Source: an uncultured Bacilli bacterium
GTDB lineage: Bacteria; Bacillota_I; Bacilli_A; RF39; UBA660
NCBI GenBank assembly: GCA_934130485.1
Contig: CAKOYE010000001.1
Location: 1-62,676 of the forward strand
Length of the DNA: 62,676 bases
Direction: 5' to 3'
This document shows positions 1-8,451 of this stretch, piece after piece. Positions within the stretch are counted from its first letter, which is position 1, and each line of letters begins with the position of its first letter. The notes under the pieces were generated by a model. It was not told where the DNA came from, ran no database searches, and worked only from the letters and a program-made list of their open reading frames with translations. The position numbers and the translations under genes were made by a program.

Positions 1-136
1 TATTAGTAGACATAAGTTTATTCCTTTCAATGTTTTCTTATCAATTACATTGTATCAAACTTATGTCCTTTTTTTAAATAAAAATAGTGTAGTGATTTAC
101 ACTCACCAACACTATTTATAATACAACCAAAATTAA

Positions 137-159
137 ACTACTATATTAGTAGTTTTTTT
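137..159 (+). terminator. Rho-independent terminator-like hairpin
   Basis: A 7-bp perfect stem (ACTACTA / TAGTAGT, loop TAT) is followed by a run of T on the plus strand. It would end a plus-strand transcript entering from the left edge. The rest of bases 1-198 holds no gene that I can see, apart from a second weak inverted repeat at 82-117. Confidence 0.6.
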
Positions 160-171
160 ATTCAAAATGAA

Positions 172-188
172 AAACCTAAAATAGGTTT
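172..188 (-). terminator. Terminator-like hairpin for the 199-789 gene
   Basis: The stem AAACCTA / TAGGTTT with a 3-base loop lies just downstream of the minus-strand gene ending at 199. On that strand it is followed by a T-rich stretch. The T-run is imperfect, so this is moderate evidence. Confidence 0.45.
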
Positions 189-198
189 CTTTATAACT

Positions 199-789
199 TT
201 ACATATATTTTTTCTTCATTATTTTAATTTTTTCTTCTTCAATTTCATTATTAATAATTTCTAAAATATTTAAATCAACAACATAATTTTTTATATTAGA
301 AATTGAATGATTCTTAAAATTATCAAATTTGTTATTTACTAGTAGAAATTGTTTAGCAAATTCATTAATGCTTTCAACAATTATAAAACATTTTCCATTT
401 TTTTCTAAAATAATTTCGTTATTTGCTGGTTCATAAGATGATACTTTATCATCAATTACAGTGGTAGCACCATTATTTAATATTGCCTTAATTCTTAATG
501 TATTTTCCTTACTATATAAAAACCAGTTAGAAATAATTCCATTATTGTTTTTTCTTGATTCTAAATAGTGTCTATAATCACTATTTATATTTCCTAATTC
601 AAATAATTCCTTGTTATCACATTCCGCTTTATCAAAATTCATACAAGCTATTGATGCAGTCATAATATTTGTTTCGGAACTGTCATTGTTTTTTAATATA
701 CCCTTAATAAATTTTCTTTCATTGTCATCTATTCGACAATATTCATTGTTACTTTCTTCTTTTATTAAAGACCAATCTTCTATTATCAT
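199..789 (-). CDS. Hypothetical protein, 196 aa
   Basis: I do not recognise this protein. It is soluble-looking, rich in Asn, Glu and Lys, and has no signal peptide or membrane segment. The start is supported by AAGGAG seven bases upstream of the ATG. It lies alone on the minus strand ahead of another unknown minus-strand gene (871-1422). Both contain a short TTVID followed by D or E, which could be chance or a sign of distant relatedness. A small hairpin follows the stop codon. Confidence 0.7.
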   Translation of the reverse strand: MIIEDWSLIKEESNNEYCRIDDNERKFIKGILKNNDSSETNIMTASIACMNFDKAECDNKELFELGNINSDYRHYLESRKNNNGIISNWFLYSKENTLRIKAILNNGATTVIDDKVSSYEPANNEIILEKNGKCFIIVESINEFAKQFLLVNNKFDNFKNHSISNIKNYVVDLNILEIINNEIEEEKIKIMKKKYM

Positions 790-870
790 TTTTTTACTCC
801 TTTTTCTTATGCATTTATAAATTATACTCTTTTTTTTATTAATGTAAATACAAATATCAATTTTTATGTT

Positions 871-1422
871 TTATTTTTCTAAATTTAATACTTTATTATA
901 TATATGTTTGTTAATTGATAAAGGTTCATAATTTTCATTTATAATATCTGAAATAATGCATTTACAGTATGAATTTATATTATTTATAGAAATATCGTTC
1001 AAACTTAGATTAAGACTAACTTTTAATTCAATAAGTATATATGTCATTTTAATAAGCAATAGATCAAGCTGCATATTTTCATATTTGCTTAGTTCAAGTT
1101 GCTTATCATATTTTTGTAATAAAAATTCATATCTATTTGCTAATTTTCTAAATTTTAAAAATTCTTCATTTAAATTTTGATATAAAGCGTTTTGCTTAGA
1201 TTTTGCTAATTTATTTGCAATTTCTAATTCGTTTTTTGATATCATATTTTCATCAATAACAGTAGTTTCATCATTTAATTTTGTAACATATAAATCACCT
1301 TTCATATACTTTTTTACAAAATCAAATATACGTTTATCACTAATAGAACAATTTTTATATAGTTTAAAATTATCTTTAACTATTTTTTTATCAAAATCTG
1401 AATATATTTCTAATTTATTCAT
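871..1422 (-). CDS. Hypothetical protein, 183 aa
   Basis: This is an unrecognised soluble protein with a Lys/Glu/Leu-rich, probably helical, C-terminal half. I placed the start at the ATG giving MNKLEIYSDF because GGGAGGA lies at good distance upstream; a longer frame to 1455 would place that ribosome site inside the gene. It sits between an unknown gene and the HIT gene on the same strand, but spacing does not show a tight operon. No function can be given. Confidence 0.7.
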   Translation of the reverse strand: MNKLEIYSDFDKKIVKDNFKLYKNCSISDKRIFDFVKKYMKGDLYVTKLNDETTVIDENMISKNELEIANKLAKSKQNALYQNLNEEFLKFRKLANRYEFLLQKYDKQLELSKYENMQLDLLLIKMTYILIELKVSLNLSLNDISINNINSYCKCIISDIINENYEPLSINKHIYNKVLNLEK

Positions 1423-1479
1423 AATAAATTCCTCCCTTTGCCGATATATTAACATAAAAAAAATAATTTATCAATAAAT

Positions 1480-1845
1480 TTATTTTATTAATAAATTATA
1501 AATATCTTTAACATCTTTTTTTTCTTGTTTAGATATATAATGTGGTTTTAAGTGTAAATGATAATGTTTTACTTCTTGAACACAACCATTATTTTGGATA
1601 AGTGTTAAACCATCAATGTCTAATTTACTTTCTAATAATTCCTCCATATTTCTGGCAATTTTCATAATATGCATAAGAATTTTATCATCTATTTCTTTTA
1701 ATCCTAAAAAATGATTTTTAGGAATTATTAGTAAATGTCCATTAGAATCAGGATTAACATCTAAAAACACTTTTACAATGTCGTCCTCAAAAATAGTATA
1801 AGAGGGAATTTCCCCATTAACAATTTTACAAAAAATACAATCCAT
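1480..1845 (-). CDS. HIT family nucleotide-binding protein
   Basis: This 121-aa protein has the length and pattern of the histidine triad (HIT/Hint) family of nucleoside phosphoramidases and nucleotide hydrolases. The triad is visible near the C-terminus as H94-Y-H96-L-H98-L-K; the middle His is the family's catalytic nucleophile. The N-terminal CIFCKIVNGEIPS and the central NPDSNGHLLIIPKNH are also typical, with possible zinc ligands at Cys3 and Cys6. A GAGGAGG ribosome site precedes the ATG. The physiological substrate is not predictable. It is transcribed away from the suf operon. Confidence 0.93.
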   Translation of the reverse strand: MDCIFCKIVNGEIPSYTIFEDDIVKVFLDVNPDSNGHLLIIPKNHFLGLKEIDDKILMHIMKIARNMEELLESKLDIDGLTLIQNNGCVQEVKHYHLHLKPHYISKQEKKDVKDIYNLLIK

Positions 1846-1991
1846 AAATTTATCCTCCTCTAAATATTATAGCAAAAAAATAAAAAGAGTAAAACTCTTT
1901 TGTGAATACTGCAAATATTCATAAATATTATGTACTTATATAAATTAAATAATCAAAGATAAGCAAAAAAAAATAAATATTGTGTTATAAA

Positions 1992-2006
1992 GTCGAAAAT
2001 ATCGAC
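1992..2006. promoter_or_regulatory. Palindrome overlapping the suf promoter (candidate operator)
   Basis: GTCGA-AAATA-TCGAC is a perfect 5-bp inverted repeat with a 5-base spacer. Its right half overlaps the -35 hexamer of the proposed suf promoter, a placement suited to a repressor. C and G are scarce in this intergenic DNA, so the repeat stands out. No regulator is identified. Confidence 0.35.
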
Positions 2007-2030
2007 ATTTTTGAGCTTATAATGTATAAT
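2002..2030 (+). promoter_or_regulatory. Promoter of the suf operon
   Basis: TCGACA (2002-2007), a 17-base spacer and TATAAT (2025-2030) form a near-consensus vegetative promoter. Transcription would start near 2037, only a few bases ahead of the GGAG ribosome site and the sufC ATG at 2049, so the leader is very short. Confidence 0.6.
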
Positions 2031-2048
2031 TGTTTTGGAGATGATGTT

Positions 2049-2813
2049 ATGCATACATTAAGAATTGAAAATCTTACTGTTGAAATAGAAAATAAAACTA
2101 TACTTAAAAATTTTTCATTAACTATTAATAGTGGTGAAATACACGTTATTATGGGACCAAATGGAACAGGGAAATCTACTTTATCTAAAGTTATTATGGG
2201 TGATAATCATTATAATATAGTAAGTGGAAATATTTATTTTGATGATACTCTAATCAATGATTTAACAGTTGATGAAAGAGCTAGATTAGGCATTTTTTTA
2301 GGAATGCAAATGCCTTTAGAAATTGATGGTGTAACAAACGCAGATTTTTTACGTGCAGCTTTATATGCTAAAGAAAAAGAAAATTTTAAATTATATAATT
2401 TTATAAAGAAATTAGATAAAAATGTTGAAAATTTGAAAATGAGTAAAGATATGATACATCGTGGTGTAAATAAAGGATTTTCAGGTGGAGAAAGAAAGAA
2501 AAACGAAATACTTCAAATGTATATGTTAGAACCAAATACGCTAATTCTTGATGAAATTGATTCAGGATTAGATGTAGATAGTTTAAAAGTTGTTGGTGAA
2601 AAAGTTATGGAATATTATAGAGAATTTAATCCATCAATATTAGTAATTACCCATTATCAAAGATTGCTTCATTATATTAAACCAGATTTTGTTCATATTA
2701 TGAAGGATGGAAATATAATTAAAAGTGGTGACTCTAGCTTAGTTAAAATTGTAGAGGATAATGGATATGAATTTTTTACAAATACTAGTGAAAATATTAT
2801 AGAGGATAAATAA
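2049..2813 (+). CDS. sufC: Fe-S cluster assembly ATPase SufC
   Basis: SufC is the ABC-type ATPase that drives the SUF iron-sulfur scaffold in the cytosol. The 254-aa protein has a Walker A GPNGTGKST (residues 36-44), a FSGGERKKNE signature and a Walker B LILDEIDSGLD, the SufC-specific form. I chose the ATG at 2049, after GGAG, because the longer frame back to 1980 runs through the promoter. It starts a three-gene operon: the SufB/D-like gene begins 4 bases after its stop, and sufS follows. Length is normal for SufC. Confidence 0.95.
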   Translation: MHTLRIENLTVEIENKTILKNFSLTINSGEIHVIMGPNGTGKSTLSKVIMGDNHYNIVSGNIYFDDTLINDLTVDERARLGIFLGMQMPLEIDGVTNADFLRAALYAKEKENFKLYNFIKKLDKNVENLKMSKDMIHRGVNKGFSGGERKKNEILQMYMLEPNTLILDEIDSGLDVDSLKVVGEKVMEYYREFNPSILVITHYQRLLHYIKPDFVHIMKDGNIIKSGDSSLVKIVEDNGYEFFTNTSENIIEDK

Positions 2814-2817
2814 AAAT

Positions 2818-3621
2818 ATGAATAAAATAATTATTGAAAACAATATTGTAAAATACAAAGAATTAGATGATAGTATTATATTTAATTATTCCGTAAGTGA
2901 CACTTTTGATTCAGTTTATAATCTTGAAATTAAATGTTTAAATAGCACTGATTTATGTATTAATTATAATATTACAAATGATATTAAAATTAATGTTTTG
3001 TTTGAATTTGAAGATAATGTAGTTTCTAATATATTTGAAAAGTATAATGATGGTTTGCTAAAAATTAAAAACACATATAATTTAAAGTCATTTAGTGAAG
3101 TAAACGTTCAAAAAATTTATGATGTAAAAGAAATAAAACAAAATGATATTGTAAATCTTAATGGAAAAAAGTCTTCATTTAATTATGTTTTAAAGACAAT
3201 TAGTATTAATCCTGAAAGATATGGACTAGTTATAAATCATAATGCTCCTTATACAGTAAGTAACATTATAAATAATGCAGTAAATATTTGTGATGGTAGT
3301 GTTTTCTTTGATGTAATAGGAAATGTACCAAAAGGTATAATTGAATGTAGTTTAAATCAAAATAACAGAATTGTTACATTTAATAAGAAAAAGTGTCAAA
3401 TAAATCCTAATTTATTAATAGATGAAGATAATGTAATAGCAGAACATTCTGCATTTATTGGTAAATTTAATGATGAAGATTTATTTTATTTACAAAGTAG
3501 AGGAATAACTTATGAAGAAGCTATTAAATTATTAATTAAAGGATTTTTATTTAGTAATTTGAAATTAACTGAACAAGATACAGGTGATTTAGAAAATATT
3601 ATTCATAAATATTGGAGGTGA
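2818..3621 (+). CDS. Short SufB/SufD-family scaffold protein
   Basis: The C-terminal part carries the SufBD core signature: NPNLLIDEDNVIAEHSAFIG, then a FYLQSRG motif near residue 230. In SUF systems SufB and SufD form the scaffold with SufC. At 267 aa this protein is much shorter than usual SufB or SufD (over 400 aa) because the N-terminal region is cut down. It is the only SufB/D-type gene here, so it may act as a homodimer with SufC; that is inference. Its TGA stop lies inside the AGGTGA ribosome site of sufS. It is closer to SufD than SufB in appearance, but I cannot settle this. Confidence 0.82.
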   Translation: MNKIIIENNIVKYKELDDSIIFNYSVSDTFDSVYNLEIKCLNSTDLCINYNITNDIKINVLFEFEDNVVSNIFEKYNDGLLKIKNTYNLKSFSEVNVQKIYDVKEIKQNDIVNLNGKKSSFNYVLKTISINPERYGLVINHNAPYTVSNIINNAVNICDGSVFFDVIGNVPKGIIECSLNQNNRIVTFNKKKCQINPNLLIDEDNVIAEHSAFIGKFNDEDLFYLQSRGITYEEAIKLLIKGFLFSNLKLTEQDTGDLENIIHKYWR

Positions 3622-3625
3622 AAAA

Positions 3626-4819
3626 ATGAATCGTGAAGATTTTCCAATGTTAAAACATGATATTATATATTTTGATAATGGTGCAACAACTTTTAAATCA
3701 AATTGTGTAATAGATAAAATTTGTGATTATTATAAAAACTATAGTTGTAATGCACATCGTGGAGATTATAAGTATAGTGTTAAAGTTGATGAAGAATATG
3801 AAAATGCACGCTTTTTAGTGAAAAATTTTATTAATGCTAGTAGTAATAAAGAAATAATTTTTACAAGTGGTGCGACAGACTCCTTAAATAAAATTGTATT
3901 TGGATATTTCAAACAATATTTAAACGAATCTGATGAAGTTTTGCTAACAAAATCAGAACATGCCTCAAATGTGTTACCTTGGTTTGAATTAGCTGAACAA
4001 AATGGAATACATGTTGGTTATATACCACTTAATGAAGATTTGACTTTTACCATTGATGATGTAAAAAAATCTGTTACAAGTAAAACAAAGGTTATTAGTA
4101 TTGCTCATATAACTAATGTTGTAGGAGATATTAGAAATATTAAAGAAATTATTGATTTTGCTCATAGTAAAAATATATTAGTTGTTATAGATGGTGCACA
4201 AAGTGTACCTCATATAAAAATTGATGTTCAATCATTAAATGTTGATTTTCTAGCTTTTTCTGCTCATAAAATGTGTGGACCCACAGGTGTTGGAGTTTTA
4301 TATGGAAGAGAAGAACTATTAAATAATATGAAGCCAATCGAATTTGGCGGAGGTATGAACGCTATGTTTACCTATGACGGTATAAGACAATATAGTAATT
4401 TACCTTATTTGTTCGAAGCAGGAACACCTAATATTGCTGATGTAATAGCTTTTTCTGAAGCAATTAAATATCTAGACAAAATTGGAATGGATAGAATACA
4501 TAATTATGAATTAGATTTAAAAAAATACGCTATTAAAAAATTAGAAAATGTAAATGATATTATAATATATAACAAAAATTCAGAAAGTGGAATTATTACA
4601 TTTAATATTAAGGATGTATTTGCTCAAGATTTAGCTATATATTTAGATAAATATAATATTTGTGTAAGAGCTGGTAATCATTGTGCCAAAATTTTAAAAG
4701 ACGAATTAAAAATAAAAAATACATGTCGTATTAGTTTATATTTTTACAATACAAAAGAAGAAATAGACCGTTTAGTTGAAGTGTTAAATAATCCAAATTT
4801 AAAAAATGAAATTATATAA
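3626..4819 (+). CDS. sufS: Cysteine desulfurase SufS
   Basis: This 397-aa PLP enzyme removes sulfur from cysteine as a persulfide for Fe-S cluster assembly. The PLP lysine is K215 in SAHKMCGPTG, and the active-site cysteine is C353 in RAGNHCAK, matching group II (SufS) desulfurases. The ATG follows GGAGGTGAAAAA. It is the last gene of the operon. No SufU or other sulfur acceptor gene follows; the next gene is a peptidase 200 bases downstream. Full length and all key residues are present. Confidence 0.95.
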   Translation: MNREDFPMLKHDIIYFDNGATTFKSNCVIDKICDYYKNYSCNAHRGDYKYSVKVDEEYENARFLVKNFINASSNKEIIFTSGATDSLNKIVFGYFKQYLNESDEVLLTKSEHASNVLPWFELAEQNGIHVGYIPLNEDLTFTIDDVKKSVTSKTKVISIAHITNVVGDIRNIKEIIDFAHSKNILVVIDGAQSVPHIKIDVQSLNVDFLAFSAHKMCGPTGVGVLYGREELLNNMKPIEFGGGMNAMFTYDGIRQYSNLPYLFEAGTPNIADVIAFSEAIKYLDKIGMDRIHNYELDLKKYAIKKLENVNDIIIYNKNSESGIITFNIKDVFAQDLAIYLDKYNICVRAGNHCAKILKDELKIKNTCRISLYFYNTKEEIDRLVEVLNNPNLKNEII

Positions 4820-5021
4820 TTGCAAATTTTTAGATTAAATTTTGCTATTTTATTAGAACGAACATTCAAATTAAAATTTACGAAATAAAAAAATTATCTC
4901 AATTTTTATAGTTTAAATAAATTTTTTTATGATAAAATGACAATGGATGCAATTATAAAAACAATTTGTATATTAAATATATAATTAAATTAATATTATT
5001 AACCTAAGTAGGAGTGAAATT

Positions 5022-6164
5022 ATGAATTTAGAAGAATTAATAAGTAAATTAGATTATGAATATCAATTTGTTAAAAATAATAAATATTGGGATTATAATA
5101 AAACATATAATTTATCTTTAAATGACAAAGTCTATGAAGTGTCAGAAAATGATATTTTACTGAATGTATCTCATGATATTGTAAATGGTATAGATAAAAA
5201 TTTTTTTGAAAAAAATAATATAGGCAATTATGAAATTCCTAATATTGATGTTGAGCAAATGAAAGAAATTGTCATAAATTTTTTTATGATTATAAATCCG
5301 AATTTTAGTAATAGAATTAAATTTATATTATCTAATACTACTTTTATAAAATATGATGATAATATATCTAGTGATTTGCAAAGGTCTGTAACCAATTCAA
5401 ACGGAATAAAACTTTATTATAAAAATGATTTAAAATCTTTGGTTACTTTGGCACATGAAATTAGTCATGGTATTTCTAATTTAGATGATAATTGTAAATT
5501 TAATAATGCTAATAAAGTAGATTCATTTGCGGAAATTGAATCTGAATTAACTGAAGAAATGTTTTTAGACTATTTAAAGAATATTAATTTACAAATAAGG
5601 GATAAAAATTCAAATGAAGGCATTAGGAATTTAAACGATAATGACATAGATGATATTAACTATAATAAGTATAAATCAGTTGCTTATTTATCATATAGAG
5701 CAATAGATGAATTAGAATTCAAAAAATTAATTAAAAATAAAAAAATAAGTAATATAGATGCTAAATTTATTGATGAACTGTCTATTTCTAAGAATATTGG
5801 AAAAGAAGAAATAATAAAAAAAGTAGAAAGATTTATCAAGGAGTATTACCCAGGAGATACTCTAATGCACAATTACTTGGGCAAAAAAAATTATGATTTA
5901 AAAAATGGTAAACATCTATCTAATGAATGTAGATTTATTTATGCATATTGTTTTCTTGAAAAATTTAATAATATGAATTTAGATTATAAAGAAAAATGTG
6001 AATTTTATAAAAATTATCTAGAAAATGCAAAAAATATGTCATTTCAAAGTGTTTTACAGTCATTTAATGTTAATCTATTCGATTTGCACAGTTTTAGTAA
6101 TGAATTTATAGACAAATTTAACCAATTATCAAATAAAAATAATTCTATTCATAGAAGTATTTAA
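5022..6164 (+). CDS. Putative M3-like zinc metallopeptidase, divergent and short
   Basis: The 380-aa protein contains HEISH (residues 145-149), the zinc-binding HExxH motif, followed about 22 residues later by SFAEIESELTEEM. That resembles the third-ligand region of M3 oligopeptidases (PepF type). The C-terminal segment ending in a Phe/Asp/Leu-rich helix also recalls PepF. M3 enzymes are usually near 600 aa, so this is a reduced relative. It has no signal peptide, so it is probably cytosolic. The AGGAG site supports the ATG. A strong hairpin follows before rnj. The family call is inference from two motifs. Confidence 0.6.
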   Translation: MNLEELISKLDYEYQFVKNNKYWDYNKTYNLSLNDKVYEVSENDILLNVSHDIVNGIDKNFFEKNNIGNYEIPNIDVEQMKEIVINFFMIINPNFSNRIKFILSNTTFIKYDDNISSDLQRSVTNSNGIKLYYKNDLKSLVTLAHEISHGISNLDDNCKFNNANKVDSFAEIESELTEEMFLDYLKNINLQIRDKNSNEGIRNLNDNDIDDINYNKYKSVAYLSYRAIDELEFKKLIKNKKISNIDAKFIDELSISKNIGKEEIIKKVERFIKEYYPGDTLMHNYLGKKNYDLKNGKHLSNECRFIYAYCFLEKFNNMNLDYKEKCEFYKNYLENAKNMSFQSVLQSFNVNLFDLHSFSNEFIDKFNQLSNKNNSIHRSI

Positions 6165-6251
6165 ACAACGAGTTGTTATTTGTAAGGATATAAATTTCAT
6201 TTCGAAAGAGTACAAGAAATAAATAAAAATTATATAATTAATTCAACTATG

Positions 6252-6292
6252 GACTAATTAATTATTTTTTGATATAATTAATTAGTCTTTTT
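6252..6292 (+). terminator. Strong hairpin with T-run between the peptidase and the RNase J gene
   Basis: A 13-bp perfect stem (6252-6264 with 6275-6287) is followed by TTTTT. It ends about 20 bases before the ATG of the RNase J gene, so it could end the peptidase transcript or attenuate the RNase J gene. Confidence 0.7.
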
Positions 6293-6313
6293 ATTTTATA
6301 GAAAGGAGATTTT

Positions 6314-7960
6314 ATGAGTAAAATAAAAATATTTGGTTTAGGCGGATTAAATGAAATTGGTAAAAATATGTATATTGTAGAAGTTGATAAGGATATTTTT
6401 GTATTTGATGCGGGATTAAAATTTGCTGATGATAAAATGTTAGGTGTTGATTACATTATTCCTAACTATGATTATTTAAAAGAAAATGTTGATAGGGTTA
6501 AAGGTATATTTATTACACATGGTCACGATCAACAATTAGGAGCAATTTCTGACATATTAGCGGATTTACCAAATTTAAAAATATATGGTTGTGCATTTAC
6601 AATCGATATTTTAAGAAAAGAATTAATTAATGAGGGAATTAACGATGCAAATTTAATTGAAATTTTACCTCATAAAAAAATTAATTTTGGTGTAAATAGT
6701 ATTTTTCCAGTAAGTTTAACACATTCTGTTCCTGATGCAGTTGGATATGTATTATATACTTTAGACGGAGCAATTTTTTATACAGGAAATTTCGTCTTTG
6801 ATCCAACTATGATGGGAAATTATAAAACTGACATTGGTAAACTTGCTTATGTTGGAAAACAAGGTGTTTTATGTTTAATGAGTGAATCTTTATATGCTGA
6901 TAAATCAGGATTTACTTCTCCAAATCACCGTGCATCATCTATTCTTAAAGAAACATTAGGAAAATATAGCGGAAGAATATTATTTAATGTATTTCAAACA
7001 CAAATATATCGTTTACAAGAATTATTTAATGAAATTATTTTAACTGATAGAAAAGTAGTTATCATGGGTAAAAGACTAGAAGAGATTGTCATTGAATCAA
7101 TTGATAAAAAATACATCAATTTTGATAAATCTCGTATTAGTAATATTCATCATGTAAATGACCCTAATGTTATTGTAATTATTTCTGATGAAAGAGAAAA
7201 ACCTTTTTCAAATTTGACAAGAATTGTAAAAGGATATGACAAATTTATCAGAATAAATGAAAATGATACTGTTGTATTTATTTCACCTGTTTATGATGGT
7301 ATGGAAATAAGAGCAACTAAATTATTTAACGGAATTGCTAAAATAGGTGCATCACTTGTTATTTTATCTAATAAAAAATATTTAGGTCATCATGCTTCTG
7401 CAGAAGATTTAATGTTAATGCTTGATTTAATTAAACCTAAATATTATTTTCCAGTTATTGGTGAATATAGACATCAAGTTGAAAATGCAAATAATGCTAA
7501 AAAATTAGGTATTAAAGAAGAAAATATTTTATTAAAACTAAATGGACAAGTTGCAACATTTATTGATGGAAAATTAGTTGATACTAATGAAACTGTTAAA
7601 GCTGATGATATTCTAATTGATGGAAAAACAGTTGGAGATATTGGTGAATTAGTATTAAAAGATAGAGAAGCATTATGTGACAATGGTATTGTTATAGTTA
7701 GTGCTACTTTAGATAAATCAACAAAAAAGGTATTAGCAGGTCCAGAAATTTTAACAAGAGGATTTATTTACGTTAGAGATAATGTCGATTTGATTAAAGA
7801 ATCAGAAAAAATTGCTCTAGAAGTTATAAATGAAAATATTAAACCAAATCATATAGAATTTAATAAAATTAAAAATGGTATTAGAGATAGATTAGGTAAA
7901 TATCTTTATCAAGAAACAGAATGTAAACCAATGATTTTAATCGTCTTACAAGAAGTATAA
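6314..7960 (+). CDS. Ribonuclease J-family protein with degenerate metal site (J2-like)
   Basis: The 548-aa length and the domain order (metallo-beta-lactamase, beta-CASP, C-terminal domain) match RNase J, the RNA-processing and 5' exonuclease of Bacillota. Conserved parts include GLGGLNEIGKNMY, LTHSVPD, GVLCLMSES and GDIGELVLKD. The catalytic residues are altered. The usual HxHxDH motif reads HGHDQQ (residues 69-74), GDFKFD reads GNFVFD (N159), and PVHGEYR reads PVIGEYR (I382). A weak or absent nuclease activity is expected, as for J2-type partners that work with J1. A GAAAGGAG site precedes the ATG. No second RNase J is in the window. Confidence 0.88.
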   Translation: MSKIKIFGLGGLNEIGKNMYIVEVDKDIFVFDAGLKFADDKMLGVDYIIPNYDYLKENVDRVKGIFITHGHDQQLGAISDILADLPNLKIYGCAFTIDILRKELINEGINDANLIEILPHKKINFGVNSIFPVSLTHSVPDAVGYVLYTLDGAIFYTGNFVFDPTMMGNYKTDIGKLAYVGKQGVLCLMSESLYADKSGFTSPNHRASSILKETLGKYSGRILFNVFQTQIYRLQELFNEIILTDRKVVIMGKRLEEIVIESIDKKYINFDKSRISNIHHVNDPNVIVIISDEREKPFSNLTRIVKGYDKFIRINENDTVVFISPVYDGMEIRATKLFNGIAKIGASLVILSNKKYLGHHASAEDLMLMLDLIKPKYYFPVIGEYRHQVENANNAKKLGIKEENILLKLNGQVATFIDGKLVDTNETVKADDILIDGKTVGDIGELVLKDREALCDNGIVIVSATLDKSTKKVLAGPEILTRGFIYVRDNVDLIKESEKIALEVINENIKPNHIEFNKIKNGIRDRLGKYLYQETECKPMILIVLQEV

Positions 7961-7961
7961 A

Positions 7962-7989
7962 AAACTATAATTTTAATTTATAGTTTTTT
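7962..7989 (+). terminator. Terminator of the RNase J gene
   Basis: A 9-bp stem AAACTATAA / TTATAGTTT followed by T begins right after the stop codon at 7960. Confidence 0.65.
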
Positions 7990-7996
7990 CGTTATG

Positions 7997-8028
7997 GATG
8001 ACTTAAAAAATCAGTCATTCTTTTTTTT
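7997..8028 (+). terminator. Second plus-strand terminator overlapping the convergent gene end
   Basis: GATGACT pairs with AGTCATT, followed by eight T. It backs up the previous terminator and reaches into the last codons of the convergent membrane protein gene. Confidence 0.6.
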
Positions 8029-8379
8029 ATTTATTCCTATCATACTTCCTAGAGTACAACTAATAGTTAAAATGATATAATAAAGTATATTTGTAATAGA
8101 AAATTTTTCATTTAATCCTAAATATTTGAATAATGCAAGAATTATAATTACAATTAAACCAAGTTTAATACCCTCAAACCATCCTTTTTGTTTGCTATTT
8201 TTTCCTATAATTGTTCCACCTACGAACATTGAAATTAAAATTGTTAGTATTTTTAAAATTGAAAGAATCTTTGAACCTATTATATTAAAATAATTAAAAA
8301 ATGTTATTATAAATGTTGAGACTATAATAATTGAAAAAATATATAATAATGATTTTCCAAGATTTTTTAAGTATTCCAT
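8011..8379 (-). CDS. TIGR04086-type membrane protein (YrzE-like)
   Basis: This is a small membrane protein of 122 aa with four predicted hydrophobic segments. The segment MFVGGTIIGKNSKQKGWFEG followed by GLI is typical of the TIGR04086/YrzE family, whose function is unknown. The start is the ATG after AGGGGGA; the longer frame to 8412 would put that site inside the gene. It is divergent from the DUF421 gene with about 70 bases between starts. The pairing with a YrbG-type gene next to spoVB, comN and secDF matches gene order in Bacillus. Confidence 0.75.
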   Translation of the reverse strand: MEYLKNLGKSLLYIFSIIIVSTFIITFFNYFNIIGSKILSILKILTILISMFVGGTIIGKNSKQKGWFEGIKLGLIVIIILALFKYLGLNEKFSITNILYYIILTISCTLGSMIGINKKKND

Positions 8380-8451
8380 AAAATTCCCCCTAATTAATTT
8401 TATTATTTGCATAAAAAAATATTACTTTATCATAATAAAATAGGTGATGAT

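Noticed and set aside
3619..3621. TGA read as tryptophan (Mycoplasma code)
   Set aside because: TGA ends the SufB/D gene, the TIGR04086 gene and the radical SAM gene at sensible lengths, and Trp is encoded by TGG, so the standard bacterial code applies.
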